Of a stretch of 37,805 nucleotides of DNA, positions 15,274-24,089 are shown in pieces (within the stretch, counting starts at the first letter, position 1; each line of letters starts with the position of its first letter). Under the pieces are notes generated by a model. The model was not told the origin of the DNA. It saw only the letters and a list, made by a program, of their open reading frames with translations, and did no database searches. The position numbers and the translations under genes are program-made. Source of the stretch: Candidatus Omnitrophota bacterium. Lineage in GTDB: Bacteria > Omnitrophota > Gorgyraeia > Tantalellales > Tantalellaceae. Location of the stretch: NCBI GenBank assembly GCA_016783605.1, contig JADHWG010000010.1:1-37805 (forward strand). Direction: 5' to 3'.

Positions 15274-15750
15274 ATGGGGGAGAGACGGATAATATTGACG
15301 CGTGAAGGGCGTGAGAAGATTTGCCATGAACTTGAGTTCCTGAAAAGAGACAAGCGTCGGGAAATTATTACGGCGATTTCCGAGGCGAGGGCGCATGGGG
15401 ATCTTAGTGAGAATGCTGAATATAGCGCCGCGAAAGAGGCTCAGGCGATCAATGAGAAAAAGATCGCGGAATTGGAAAGCACATTAATGAGGGCTGAGCT
15501 TATGGATGAAGGGGCGATCCCGAAGGATGAAGCGTTTTTGGGAGCGACTCTCAAAATAAAGGATCTGAAAACGGGCGAGGAATTCGAGTATATGCTTGTT
15601 TCCGAAGAAGAGTCTGATTTTGATCTGAATAAGATCTCTATTTCATCTCCGGTTGGAAAGGCTCTTCTCGGGCATAAAGTTGGAGAACGTGTTGAAATAA
15701 AAGCGCCGGCCGGCATTCTTGAATATGAAATTGTCGGTATTGGTCGGTAG
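15274..15750 (+). CDS. greA: Transcription elongation factor GreA
   Basis: Rescues backtracked RNA polymerase by stimulating transcript cleavage through the secondary channel. The 158-aa length equals that of E. coli GreA. N-terminal coiled coil with the acidic tip GDLSENAEY (Asp43 and Glu46 correspond to the catalytic acidic pair), then the C-terminal FKBP-like domain with ISSPVGKALLGHKVGERVEI, the GreA signature. The RBS GAGGAGGAGAG precedes ATG 15274. A promoter at 15167-15195 and a 27-bp gap to the flavin reductase gene suggest a two-gene operon. Confidence 0.97.
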   Translation: MGERRIILTREGREKICHELEFLKRDKRREIITAISEARAHGDLSENAEYSAAKEAQAINEKKIAELESTLMRAELMDEGAIPKDEAFLGATLKIKDLKTGEEFEYMLVSEEESDFDLNKISISSPVGKALLGHKVGERVEIKAPAGILEYEIVGIGR

Positions 15751-15777
15751 AGTGTTTAGGACCGGAAAGGGACGAAA

Positions 15778-16317
15778 ATGCTAAAGGAAATAAATCTTGA
15801 TCTGGCGACGCGTCTTATTAACCACGGACCGGTTGTGCTTATAAGTTCAATGTATGACAAAAAAGTGAATTTGACGCCTGTTGCTTGGCACATGCCTGTT
15901 TCAAAAAAGCCTCCTGTCATTGCGCTTGAGATCGGTAAATCTCATTTTATTTACGATTGCATAATAAAAAGTCGTGATTTTGTGATCAATGTTCCGCCCA
16001 AAGGTTTAGTCGAAAAAGTTGTTAAGTGCGGCTCGTGTTCCGGAAGGGATGTCGATAAACTTCTCGTATGCGGACTTAGTACCGAACCGTCTCTTAAAAT
16101 AAAATCTCCTGCCGTTGGTGGAATGTTGGCGGTTATGGAGTGTGTGCTCGTGGACGCGCCTCGCGTGGCTGAAGAATATGACATTGTTATCGGCGAGGTC
16201 AAATATGCCGCGGTTCGCGAGGAGGCTTTTCAAGATCATTGGTTGTTCGAAAAAGAAGAGTTTAGGACGATACACCATCTTGGGGACCGTAATTTTTGTT
16301 TTCCGGAAACTATGTAA
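15778..16317 (+). CDS. Flavin reductase-like / flavoredoxin family protein (FMN-binding split barrel)
   Basis: Binds FMN in a split beta-barrel; characterised relatives are flavin reductases or flavoredoxin electron carriers of anaerobes. Visible pattern: PVVLISSMYDKKVNLTPVAW (start of the barrel, flavin contact), KKPPVIALEIGKSHFIYDCI, FVINVPP, and the C-terminal VIGEVKYAAVREEAF. Two Cys (KCGSCSGRDV) sit in the loop that often carries Cys in flavoredoxins. Length 179 aa is usual. A clear RBS (AAAGGGA) precedes the ATG. It is followed by a 60-bp palindrome. Confidence 0.88.
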   Translation: MLKEINLDLATRLINHGPVVLISSMYDKKVNLTPVAWHMPVSKKPPVIALEIGKSHFIYDCIIKSRDFVINVPPKGLVEKVVKCGSCSGRDVDKLLVCGLSTEPSLKIKSPAVGGMLAVMECVLVDAPRVAEEYDIVIGEVKYAAVREEAFQDHWLFEKEEFRTIHHLGDRNFCFPETM

Positions 16318-16340
16318 TCCTCGCCCTTTCTTGTTATTCT

Positions 16341-16400
16341 CGCCCCCCAAGACCACCTCGTAGGTGGCCTAGGCCACCTACGAAGTGGTCTTGGGGGGCG
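16341..16400. repeat. 60-bp nearly perfect palindrome, family C
   Basis: Each half is 30 bp; 29 of 30 positions are self-complementary with no loop (centre GGCCTAGGCC). It contains two inverted copies of the family C centre, CCTCGTAGG on the left and CCTACGAAG on the right, the latter bearing the one mismatch. As DNA it could extrude a cruciform; as RNA it would form an exceptionally stable hairpin between the flavin reductase and phosphoesterase genes. Confidence 0.9.
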
Positions 16401-16438
16401 GGGGATCTATGTTATAAAATTGGTGAAAGGATGTTAGT

Positions 16439-17458
16439 ATGGCTTTTATGCGTAATAAGTGGATAAAAATCATAATAATCGTTTTTGTCGCGATGGTACT
16501 TTATTCGTTATTGCCGCTTGTTTCTTTTTATTTTGTCAAGGGTGCTTCGAAAAATGACAATAATCAAAATGCGTTAAGCGAGCTTGAAAGCAATAAAGGC
16601 GTGTATTTTTCGTTTATTGTGTTCGGGGATAATCATGCCGGACTTTGCTTTAATGATGCCGCCGCGATCAAAGAAATATGGCATATGAATCGTGAAGATC
16701 GCCATGGCAAGTCTCCGATCGATTTTGTTTTGAATGTGGGGGATGTAAGCTTAGACGGTTCACGGCGCGACTTCCAAAATTATAAAAAATTACAAACCCT
16801 TATAAAATATCCTTTGATATCTGCAATCGGTAATCACGATAAGCCTGGTTTGTTTAAAGAATTTTGCGGGAAGAAAGAATTCACTTTTGTCAATCGCAAT
16901 TCATATTTTATTGTGCTGGATAACGAAGTGGGAGAACTTTCAGAAAAGCAGTTCGAGTTTCTGGAAGAAAAATTAAAAGCCGGTCAGAAATACGACAATA
17001 TATTCGTTGCGATGCATAAACCGCCGTTTGACCCGTATCAACAGGAATGGTATAACATGGATACCAGTCCTTGGGCTTTTCGATTTCGAAAACTTTGCGC
17101 GGAATATAACGTCCGCATGGTTTTCACCGGGCATAAACATATGTTTAAGAGTGAGAAGTTTGACGGAGTGGAGAATATCGTAACCGGTGGCGGCGGGATG
17201 CTTATTGAAATTCCGGAGGCAGATGGCGGGTATCTTCATTATGTCAGAGTTATGGTAAATCATGATTATGTGACATATGAAGTTCGGAAAGTATCGCCGC
17301 CTTTTTGGGAATATGTGACATATTATTTTTGGAAAGAAATGGTGTATAGGGTACGAAACTTTCTCGGCAATGGTTATATCTCCGGTAATGATGTGAAGAA
17401 AGTTCCGCTGAGAGTAAAAGATCTGAATGATCGAGAATATTGGATGATAAAGAAATAG
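16439..17458 (+). CDS. Membrane-anchored metallophosphoesterase
   Basis: Calcineurin-like dinuclear metal phosphoesterase. An N-terminal anchor (WIKIIIIVFVAMVLYSLLPLVSFYF) places the catalytic domain outside the cytoplasm. Metal-binding motifs occur in order: GDNHAG, NVGDVSLDG, IGNHDKPG, AMHKPPFD and FTGHKHMF. The second motif has Ser where many members have the general GDxxx pattern, which is normal. Length 339 aa. RBS AAAGGA before ATG 16439. The substrate cannot be read from sequence; relatives cleave phosphodiesters, phospholipids or phosphoproteins. metY starts 34 bp downstream, so they may share a transcript. Confidence 0.92.
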   Translation: MAFMRNKWIKIIIIVFVAMVLYSLLPLVSFYFVKGASKNDNNQNALSELESNKGVYFSFIVFGDNHAGLCFNDAAAIKEIWHMNREDRHGKSPIDFVLNVGDVSLDGSRRDFQNYKKLQTLIKYPLISAIGNHDKPGLFKEFCGKKEFTFVNRNSYFIVLDNEVGELSEKQFEFLEEKLKAGQKYDNIFVAMHKPPFDPYQQEWYNMDTSPWAFRFRKLCAEYNVRMVFTGHKHMFKSEKFDGVENIVTGGGGMLIEIPEADGGYLHYVRVMVNHDYVTYEVRKVSPPFWEYVTYYFWKEMVYRVRNFLGNGYISGNDVKKVPLRVKDLNDREYWMIKK

Positions 17459-17492
17459 GAATCTCTTCTTTAATCGCAATTGGGGAGGAAAA

Positions 17493-18788
17493 ATGAGCGA
17501 AAAAAAATGGAAAAAACCTACGGTTGCGCTTCACGCGGGTTTTCGATCTGACTCGGCAACCGGAGCAAAGGCGGTGCCGGTATACCTAACGAGCTCTTTT
17601 GTCTTTAAAAACACCGCGCACGCGGCTGACCTTTTCGCACTTAAGGAATCGGGCAATGTTTATTCGCGCCTAATGAACCCGACTAATGACATTTTCGAAA
17701 AAAGGGTGGCGGCGTTAGAGGGGGGTACAAGCGCGGTTGCAACGGCCAGCGGTCAGGCGGCGATCAGTTTGGCAATCTTGAATCTGACCGGTGCGGGAGA
17801 CGAAATAGTTTCTTCGAGCAGTTTATATGGCGGGACGTATACATTGTTTCAATACACGCTTCGGAGATTAGGAATTAAACCAAGTTTTGTAAATCCCCGA
17901 AGTGCGGCTAATTTTCAAAAAGCCATTACAAAAAAAACCAAAGCGGTATATGTCGAAACGTTTGGAAATCCGAAACTTGATACAATTGATTTCGAAAAAG
18001 TCGCGCGTGTTGCGCACAAAAACGGATTGCCGCTTGTCGTGGATAACACCGTCGGCACGCCGTTTTTGGTAAATCCCATTCGTTACGGTGCGGATATTGT
18101 TGTGCATTCGGCGACGAAATATATCGGTGGTTTTGGTAACTCAATAGGCGGGGTGATAGTGGATTCCGGTAAGTTTGATTGGGCGAACGGAAAATTTCCC
18201 CAATTTACTGAGCCTGATAAGAGTTATCACGGCATTAAGTTTATAAAAAAATTCGGGAATGTTCCGGGTGTTGGAAATATGGTATTTTCCGCGCGCTTAC
18301 GTTTGAGCTTTTTGCGGGATTTTGGTTCATGCATGAGTCCGTTCAATGCTTTTCTTTTTCTTGAGGGGCTCAAAACACTTCATCTCAGGATGCCGCGTCA
18401 TAGTGAAAATGCCATGAAGGTCGCGAAATTTCTGCGCGCTCACAAGAAAGTGGGAAGAGTGAATTATCCGGGACTTAAAGACCTTCCTGAGTATCCACTT
18501 GCAAAAAAATATTTTAAGAACGGATGGTATTCCGGCATTATCGGATTCGAGGTTAAAGGCGGTCTTACCGCGGGTAAGAAATTTATTAATTCGCTTAAAT
18601 TGTTCAGTCATTTGGCGAATATTGGTGACGCGGCGAGCCTGGCGATCCATCCTGCGTCAACAACACATGGCCAGCTTTCAAAGAAAGAACTTTCAGCGGC
18701 CGGTGTTTCGGAAAGTTACATACGTTTGTCGATAGGGATCGAAGATGTCGATGATATTATCGCGGATCTTAAGCAGGCGCTTTGTTAG
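17493..18788 (+). CDS. metY: O-acetylhomoserine sulfhydrylase (MetY)
   Basis: PLP enzyme of the Cys/Met metabolism family that makes homocysteine directly from O-acetylhomoserine and sulfide. Evidence: PVYLTSSFVF, NVYSRLMNPT, ATASGQAAISLAIL, DNTVGTPFLVNP and the PLP lysine in VVHSATKYIGG (Lys209). The long form (431 aa) and the FGSCMSPFNAFLFLEGLKTL segment fit MetY rather than the shorter MetB/MetC or MetZ. metX follows, and together they give direct sulfhydrylation. RBS GGGGAGG. No SAM riboswitch or Met box is visible upstream. Confidence 0.95.
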   Translation: MSEKKWKKPTVALHAGFRSDSATGAKAVPVYLTSSFVFKNTAHAADLFALKESGNVYSRLMNPTNDIFEKRVAALEGGTSAVATASGQAAISLAILNLTGAGDEIVSSSSLYGGTYTLFQYTLRRLGIKPSFVNPRSAANFQKAITKKTKAVYVETFGNPKLDTIDFEKVARVAHKNGLPLVVDNTVGTPFLVNPIRYGADIVVHSATKYIGGFGNSIGGVIVDSGKFDWANGKFPQFTEPDKSYHGIKFIKKFGNVPGVGNMVFSARLRLSFLRDFGSCMSPFNAFLFLEGLKTLHLRMPRHSENAMKVAKFLRAHKKVGRVNYPGLKDLPEYPLAKKYFKNGWYSGIIGFEVKGGLTAGKKFINSLKLFSHLANIGDAASLAIHPASTTHGQLSKKELSAAGVSESYIRLSIGIEDVDDIIADLKQALC

Positions 18789-18804
18789 AAGGGAATTCGT
18801 ATGT

Positions 18805-18990
18805 AGTATATCGCATATCGTATGTCGAAAAAATGCTCGCCAAAGGCGAGCCCGCCTCCCGGCGGAATTTTGTACGATATACGACATACGATATACGACA
18901 TACGATTAAATAAAGGCGAGCCCGCCTCCCGGCGGAATTTTGTACGATATACGATATGCGATATACGACATACGATTAACTAAAGGCGAG
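18805..18990. repeat. 70-bp tandem repeat that includes the metX ribosome binding site
   Basis: AAAGGCGAG recurs at 18842, 18912 and 18982, an exact 70-bp period. Each full unit has a GGCGAGCCCGCCTCCCGGCGG core followed by TACGATATACGACATACG-type quasi-repeats. The third, partial unit runs straight into the metX ATG, so its AAAGGCGAG is the Shine-Dalgarno. Upstream, ATATCGTATGTCG (18815-18827) is the exact inverse of CGACATACGATAT (18882-18894), with CTCGCC-AAA-GGCGAG nested inside. No gene is present. Confidence 0.88.
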
Positions 18991-18995
18991 AACAT

Positions 18996-20138
18996 ATGGT
19001 TGGAAAAAATAAAGATCAGCAAATCGGGTTTGTGAAAACGAAATATTATAACGCGCCGGCGAATGAGAAGTTCGTTCTGGAAAGCGGGGCTTCAATTTCG
19101 GAGTTAAAAATTGCCTATGAAACATATGGCGAATTGAACGAGGAACGAGCCAACGCGATCCTTATTTGTCACGCGCTTTCCGGAGACGCGCACGCCGCGG
19201 GATATCATACTGACGAAAAAAAACCGGGCTGGTGGGATGAAATGGTCGGTCCGGGAAAGGCATTTGATACTGATAAGTATTTCGTTATATGTTCCAACGT
19301 TATCGGCGGATGCAAAGGATCAAGCGGTCCGAATTCCATTAATCCTTCAACCGGAAAACCTTACGGATTAAGTTTTCCGATAGTTTCCATAAAGGATATG
19401 GTGCGCGCCCAAAAGAAATTGATAGAGTTTCTTGGAATTAAAAGACTAATGTCGGTTGCCGGCGGGTCGATGGGGGGAATGCAGGCTCTTGAATGGGCTG
19501 TCTCTTATCCGAAAGAGGTTGTTTCTTGCATCCCGATCGCAACTTCTTTTAAACATTCCGCCCAGCAAATCGCGTTTGATGAGGTCGCCAGGCAGGCCAT
19601 AATGGCGGATCCGGTGTGGAACGGAGGGGATTATTACGGCAGGGAACATCCATCGGCAGGTCTCTCGGTGGCACGAATGATAGGACACGTAACATACATG
19701 AGTGATAAGTCTATGGAGGAAAAGTTCGGCCGGGCACTCAAGAAAAAAGAGTTAGGTTATGAATTTACGACAGAGTTTGAGGTTGAAGGGTATCTTCGAT
19801 ATCGAGGTGACAGTTTTGTTAAAAGATTTGACGCCAACACATATCTCTATCTCACGAAAGCGATGGATTATTTTGACATGGAGAACGACAAAGGGATCGG
19901 GCAGGTTTTTAAAGGCGTAAAGTCACGTTTTCTGGTTATCGCTTTCAGTTCGGATTGGCTTTATTTGCCGGAGAAGTCAAAGAAAATAGTTAAAGCGTTA
20001 AAGTTAAATGGTATTGATGTTACATATTGTGAAATAAGTTCCGATTATGGACACGACGCGTTTTTGGTCAAATCTCCGGAGGAAACAAAGCTGATAAAAC
20101 ATTTTTTATCCAGTACGCGGAAAAAAATTAAAAAATAA
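18996..20138 (+). CDS. metX: Homoserine O-acetyltransferase (MetX)
   Basis: Alpha/beta-hydrolase-fold acyltransferase that activates homoserine for sulfhydrylation by MetY. Catalytic triad visible: nucleophile Ser158 in [13 protein letters not shown], Asp320 in FSSDWLYLP, His353 in YGHDAFLV. Other conserved segments: [25 protein letters not shown]. Length 380 aa is normal. Some MetX-like proteins use succinyl-CoA; acyl specificity is not decided here, though the partner is MetY. The RBS is part of the 70-bp repeat upstream. metW follows after a palindrome, as in the classic metX-metW pair. Confidence 0.95.
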   Translation: MVGKNKDQQIGFVKTKYYNAPANEKFVLESGASISELKIAYETYGELNEERANAILICHALSGDAHAAGYHTDEKKPGWWDEMVGPGKAFDTDKYFVICSNVIGGCKGSSGPNSINPSTGKPYGLSFPIVSIKDMVRAQKKLIEFLGIKRLMSVAGGSMGGMQALEWAVSYPKEVVSCIPIATSFKHSAQQIAFDEVARQAIMADPVWNGGDYYGREHPSAGLSVARMIGHVTYMSDKSMEEKFGRALKKKELGYEFTTEFEVEGYLRYRGDSFVKRFDANTYLYLTKAMDYFDMENDKGIGQVFKGVKSRFLVIAFSSDWLYLPEKSKKIVKALKLNGIDVTYCEISSDYGHDAFLVKSPEETKLIKHFLSSTRKKIKK

Positions 20139-20153
20139 CATAATTTTAAGTTT

Positions 20154-20188
20154 ACCCTCAATCCCACCTCGTAGGTGGGATTGAGGGT
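20154..20188. repeat. Family C hairpin with CCTCGTAGG centre
   Basis: Perfect 16-bp arms (ACCCTCAATCCCACCT / AGGTGGGATTGAGGGT) around CGT, between metX and metW. No T-run follows. It may attenuate or stabilise the metX 3' end rather than terminate. Confidence 0.85.
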
Positions 20189-20221
20189 GGGGATGTTTCT
20201 GATAACTGAAAAGGACGAATT

Positions 20222-20827
20222 ATGGTCAGCAGATTAAGAGAAGAACTTAGGCTTGATCACGCGATTATAGGAGACATGGTGCGTTCCGGTGCGAAAGTGC
20301 TTGATGTGGGCTGTGGTAACGGAGATTTGCTGGAATATTTGGTACTCAACAAAGAAATCATCGGCTCGGGCGTGGAAATAAGTGAAGAGGCGATTTATAG
20401 CTGTGTGGAGAAAGGGCTTAGCGTTTCGCATGGTGATATCGATTCAGGATTAAAAGAATACCCGAATGAGCTTTTTGATTATGTTATTTTCAATCAAACC
20501 ATGCAGCAGGTTCATAAACCGCGCGAAGCGATAAATGAGGCGCTAAGAATCGGAAAACGCGTTATAATCGGATTTCCGAATTTTTGTCACATAAAGGCGC
20601 GCCTGCAGATATTTTTTGCCGGTCACGTTCCGATAACGGCGTCACTTCCGTATTCTTGGTTCAATACGCCGAACTCGCATTTTTTAAGCGTTAAAGACTT
20701 CCGGCAGTTTTGCCTGAAAGAGAGGATCGAGATAGAAAAACAAGTTTTTCTATCCCGAAAAAGAGTAATTAATTTCTGGGCCAACATTTTCGCTTTAAAC
20801 GCGATATTTCAAATTTCCAAAAAATAG
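20222..20827 (+). CDS. metW: MetW methionine-biosynthesis protein
   Basis: SAM-methyltransferase-fold protein, usually encoded beside metX and, in characterised cases, needed for homoserine acetyltransferase activity. Seen: motif I VLDVGCGNGDLL, motif II GVEISEEAI, a DYVIFNQTMQQVHKP segment and the MetW-specific WFNTPNSHFLSVKDF. Length 201 aa is normal. RBS AAAAGGA 8 bases before the ATG. The helicase-nuclease ORF begins at the base after its stop. Confidence 0.95.
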   Translation: MVSRLREELRLDHAIIGDMVRSGAKVLDVGCGNGDLLEYLVLNKEIIGSGVEISEEAIYSCVEKGLSVSHGDIDSGLKEYPNELFDYVIFNQTMQQVHKPREAINEALRIGKRVIIGFPNFCHIKARLQIFFAGHVPITASLPYSWFNTPNSHFLSVKDFRQFCLKERIEIEKQVFLSRKRVINFWANIFALNAIFQISKK

Positions 20828-20836
20828 TTGCGCAAC

Positions 20837-23800
20837 ATGCAGAATGAAAAAAATAACTTTGCCTTCCTGAAACATTATAATCGATTAAATGATGAACAGA
20901 GAGAAACTGTTGACGCGACGGACGGACCCCTTTTGGTCTTAGCCGGACCCGGTACCGGCAAAACTCAATTATTGTCCGTGCGCGCGGCGAATATTATTTT
21001 GCGAAACAAAGCGAAAGCGGAAAATATCCTTATTCTGACTTTCTCAAACGCGGCGGCGGGAGCGATGCGGGACCGCTTGGCGCAAATCGTGGGGTCCGCG
21101 GGATATAGCGTGGAAGTTGAAACGTTTCACAGTTTCGCGAATTCCATTATTTTGGAATCGGAAGAGGCGCTTAAATACACAAAAGATCGCGTAGAATTGA
21201 GTGATGTTGAGCGTCTTCGCGCGATGGAATATGTTTTGGATAATACTCCGGGGCTAAAAAATTTAAGACTTTTCGGCGCGCCGTATTATTTTCGTTCGGA
21301 AATTGAAAAACGTATAAGCGAACTCAAGAAAGAAGCGCTTGACCCGAGAGAGTTTAAAGAAAAACTTAAAACCATTGATCTTTCCGACTCCGCGTTGGAA
21401 GAAAAACATATTCTGCGTTTAGGTGAGCTTGGTCTTATATATGAACAATATGAAAAACTGAAAAATGAAGATTGTCAGATACTTTTTGATAAGAGGGGAC
21501 GCCGTGATTATGACGACATGATATTAGTCGCTCTTAAGGTTTTGCGCGCGGAGGAGAAACTTCGAGATCTTTTTTATGAGCAGTATAAATACGTTATGGT
21601 CGATGAGTTTCAAGATACCAATGGAAGTCAGTTCGAACTTTTGTTGAGCATATTGGACGGCGCGAAAAATAATGTTTGTTGTGTCGGTGATGATGATCAG
21701 TCGATATACCGGTTTCAGGGAGCGTCACTTTCGAATTTTAAACTTTTAAAAGAACGCCTACCAAAACTTAAAACCATCGAGCTGAAAGCCAATTATCGGT
21801 CAAGTTCCGGGATCCTAAAAACCGCGCGGAGCATTATCGATCAGATCCCGCCGAAAGAACGTGTCGCGGTAAAAAAACTTGAATCAAAAAAAGAATACGC
21901 CTTCTCGGAAATAAAGTTTGTTGAATTCGGCACTCCTGAAGAAGAACTTGAGTTCCTCGTCAGCCGCATAAAGAGCCAAGCGGAGGTTATTAGAAAAGAC
22001 GTCTCTCTCAGCGCTGAAGAAAGAGAAAAACCATTTAACAATATCGCGGTTCTTTTGCGCAAAAGGAATGATATCCTTAGAGTTGTTGACGCGTTTTTGC
22101 GCGCGGGGCTTCCGTACGCGACGGACGGGAAAGAAGACATTCGCGCGGAAAAACGCGTAAGACAGATGCTGGATGTGTTGGCGCTGGCCGGGTTCAATGT
22201 TGAGGACACCTCCAAAGCGACGTTATCGCTATATAAAATATTGTCAGCCGATTATATCGGAGCCGCGCATTCGGATGTTGTGAAACTGTTGGAGTATGTG
22301 AACCAAAAGAAGCAGTCCGCTCGAAGAAGCGGCGAGAAACATTGCGGAAGCTTTTTTCAAGAGTTTCAAAACAGCTTTCCCGCGAGCGGTGAAACCGCGC
22401 CTCAAGAGACGGATTCGGAAAAATTAAAGATAAGCACCACTCTCCAGTTGAAAGATCCCCATGCTTTACATAAAGCCGCTTGGGCGATAGATCGTTTATC
22501 TCAGGACGCGCGGGTGAGACCGGTTCATGACTTGGTAATGCGATACATAAGCGATACGGGGCTTTACAAGCATATTTTGGATACTTACGAAAAGGACCGC
22601 GTTCTTAGGATGAGAGATCTTCGTTCTTTGAGTAGTTTTGTCAATAGAATAAAAGAATCAGATCTCGCGGATCCGGCGCTGGGTCTGGATAAATTTACCG
22701 AAGAGCTTTCTCTTATGGAAGAGCATTCGATGGCTCTAAAGGGGGAGCTGGTGACAATGAGTCAGGATGGCGTGAGGGTTTATACGGCGCACGCGTCCAA
22801 AGGGCTTGAATTTCATACGGTATTTGTGCCGTTTTGTCTTGAGAAAAAAAGCTGGCCGAAACTCGCCAAAGGCGACAGCATCCCGCTACCGGCGGAGATC
22901 TTGAAATCTAAAGAAAAGTATGAAGATAAAAATGAGCGAAAATTGCTGACGCTTTATGATGAGACACGTCTTTTTTATGTTGTTTCCACCAGAGCAAAAG
23001 CGTCCATCTTTTATACTGCCGCCCCTGAAAAAAAAGCACGGATCAGTCAGTTTTTTGATCAAATGGATATTGATCGTGAATCTGTCCCCGCGTGTGAGGA
23101 AAAACTTTTATCGAGTTTTCTTTCTTCCGTTAAAGCTCGAGATACGTTTCAAGACGCTTCAGATGTTTTGTCGGATATTGTCAAAGGACTTACCCTTAAT
23201 CCGACGAGTCTTAACAATTATATTTCTTGCCGGCGGAAATTCTTATACGATAATGTGCTCAGGCTTCCGGCCGGAAAAAATCAACATTTGGTCTTTGGTA
23301 ACTCGGCGCACAAGGCTTTGGAAGAGGTGTATTCCATCTATATGAAAACCGGTAATTTCCCGGATTTTAAGGTTTTTGAAAAAGAGTTTAGGACGGAACT
23401 TGAGTATCAGGGCGTAACGGAGAGCATAAAAAGATTGTGTTTGGACAGGTTGGGGGGGGCTCTCAGAAAATGGTATGAAAAAGAGGCGCGTTTTCCAATA
23501 ATGCCGCTAGGGCTTGAAAATAAACTTGAGATTTCACTTCCCGGGGGAGTTCCGTTCAAAGGAACGTTCGATAAAATAGAAAAAGAACCTGACGGAACTT
23601 TGCGAGTTATTGACTATAAAACCGGCAGGCCCGATAAACACATTAAAGCGATAGCAAATTGCCGGGATGTTTCCTCCGGAGACTGTGATGACTATTATCG
23701 CCAGCTTATCGCGTATAAAATGTTGTATGAACTCACGCGCGGGCATCCGGAAAAAATATCAAAAGGGGTTCTTAAATTTTTAGAGCCCGTAAAGGCAAGC

Positions 23801-23998
23801 GTAAAAAAATATGATCTTGAAAAGGGCGAATTTCGTGACGAAGATGTTGAGCTTACAGATCAAATGGTGGAGTCGCTCAAAAATGTTATTGTCTCTGTTT
23901 GGGGAAATATTCAGGAACTAAAGTTTGATAAACTTCCCAAGCGTGACGGCAAAGAACGATGCGCAAGATGCGACTATGATTCGATCTGCTGGGAATAA
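20837..23998 (+). CDS. UvrD/PcrA-type helicase fused to an Fe-S RecB-family nuclease
   Basis: SF1A DNA motor with nuclease, for DNA break resection or repair. Walker A AGPGTGKTQLL (from Gly37), motif II VDEFQDT (Asp256), motif III DDDQSIYRFQGA, motif V VYTAHASKGLEF, motif VI ETRLFYVVSTRAK. The C-terminal PD-(D/E)XK domain carries VIDYKTG (Asp926, Lys928). It also has four Cys arranged as in AddB/Dna2/Cas4: Cys798 in YISCRRKF, then C-x2-C-x5-C (1042, 1045, 1051) at the extreme C-terminus. One polypeptide of about 1053 aa with both activities resembles AdnA/AdnB or AddAB subunits; no partner subunit is next to it. The start is TTG 20828 or ATG 20837; neither has a good RBS, so coupling to metW is likely. 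Confidence 0.9.
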   Translation: MQNEKNNFAFLKHYNRLNDEQRETVDATDGPLLVLAGPGTGKTQLLSVRAANIILRNKAKAENILILTFSNAAAGAMRDRLAQIVGSAGYSVEVETFHSFANSIILESEEALKYTKDRVELSDVERLRAMEYVLDNTPGLKNLRLFGAPYYFRSEIEKRISELKKEALDPREFKEKLKTIDLSDSALEEKHILRLGELGLIYEQYEKLKNEDCQILFDKRGRRDYDDMILVALKVLRAEEKLRDLFYEQYKYVMVDEFQDTNGSQFELLLSILDGAKNNVCCVGDDDQSIYRFQGASLSNFKLLKERLPKLKTIELKANYRSSSGILKTARSIIDQIPPKERVAVKKLESKKEYAFSEIKFVEFGTPEEELEFLVSRIKSQAEVIRKDVSLSAEEREKPFNNIAVLLRKRNDILRVVDAFLRAGLPYATDGKEDIRAEKRVRQMLDVLALAGFNVEDTSKATLSLYKILSADYIGAAHSDVVKLLEYVNQKKQSARRSGEKHCGSFFQEFQNSFPASGETAPQETDSEKLKISTTLQLKDPHALHKAAWAIDRLSQDARVRPVHDLVMRYISDTGLYKHILDTYEKDRVLRMRDLRSLSSFVNRIKESDLADPALGLDKFTEELSLMEEHSMALKGELVTMSQDGVRVYTAHASKGLEFHTVFVPFCLEKKSWPKLAKGDSIPLPAEILKSKEKYEDKNERKLLTLYDETRLFYVVSTRAKASIFYTAAPEKKARISQFFDQMDIDRESVPACEEKLLSSFLSSVKARDTFQDASDVLSDIVKGLTLNPTSLNNYISCRRKFLYDNVLRLPAGKNQHLVFGNSAHKALEEVYSIYMKTGNFPDFKVFEKEFRTELEYQGVTESIKRLCLDRLGGALRKWYEKEARFPIMPLGLENKLEISLPGGVPFKGTFDKIEKEPDGTLRVIDYKTGRPDKHIKAIANCRDVSSGDCDDYYRQLIAYKMLYELTRGHPEKISKGVLKFLEPVKASVKKYDLEKGEFRDEDVELTDQMVESLKNVIVSVWGNIQELKFDKLPKRDGKERCARCDYDSICWE

Positions 23999-24011
23999 AT
24001 AACGCCCGCCA

Positions 24012-24075
24012 TTTGTCATTCCCGCCCCCCATTTGTCATTCCCGCGTAGGCGGGAATCTATAATATGAAAGTAAA
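24012..24075. repeat. Family A repeats upstream of the HD exoribonuclease gene
   Basis: Two closely spaced TTGTCATTCCCGC starts, the second completing a palindrome (CCCGCGTAGGCGGG) and continuing into AATCTATAATATGAAAGTAA, the extended flank shared with 4961 (inverted) and 9556. The flank contains a perfect TATAAT (24059-24064), but the TTGTCA upstream is 20 bp away, too far for an ordinary promoter. Confidence 0.82.
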
Positions 24076-24089
24076 AGAGGAGAATAATC

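Noticed and set aside
17459-18996. SAM or other methionine-responsive riboswitch upstream of metY or metX
   Set aside because: The metY gap is only 34 bp and the metX gap is entirely tandem repeat; no S-box-like core seen.
24033-24064. Promoter TTGTCA-TATAAT before the YhaM-like gene
   Set aside because: Spacer is 20 bp and occupied by the palindrome; outside the usual 16-18 bp. Kept only as a remark on the repeat.
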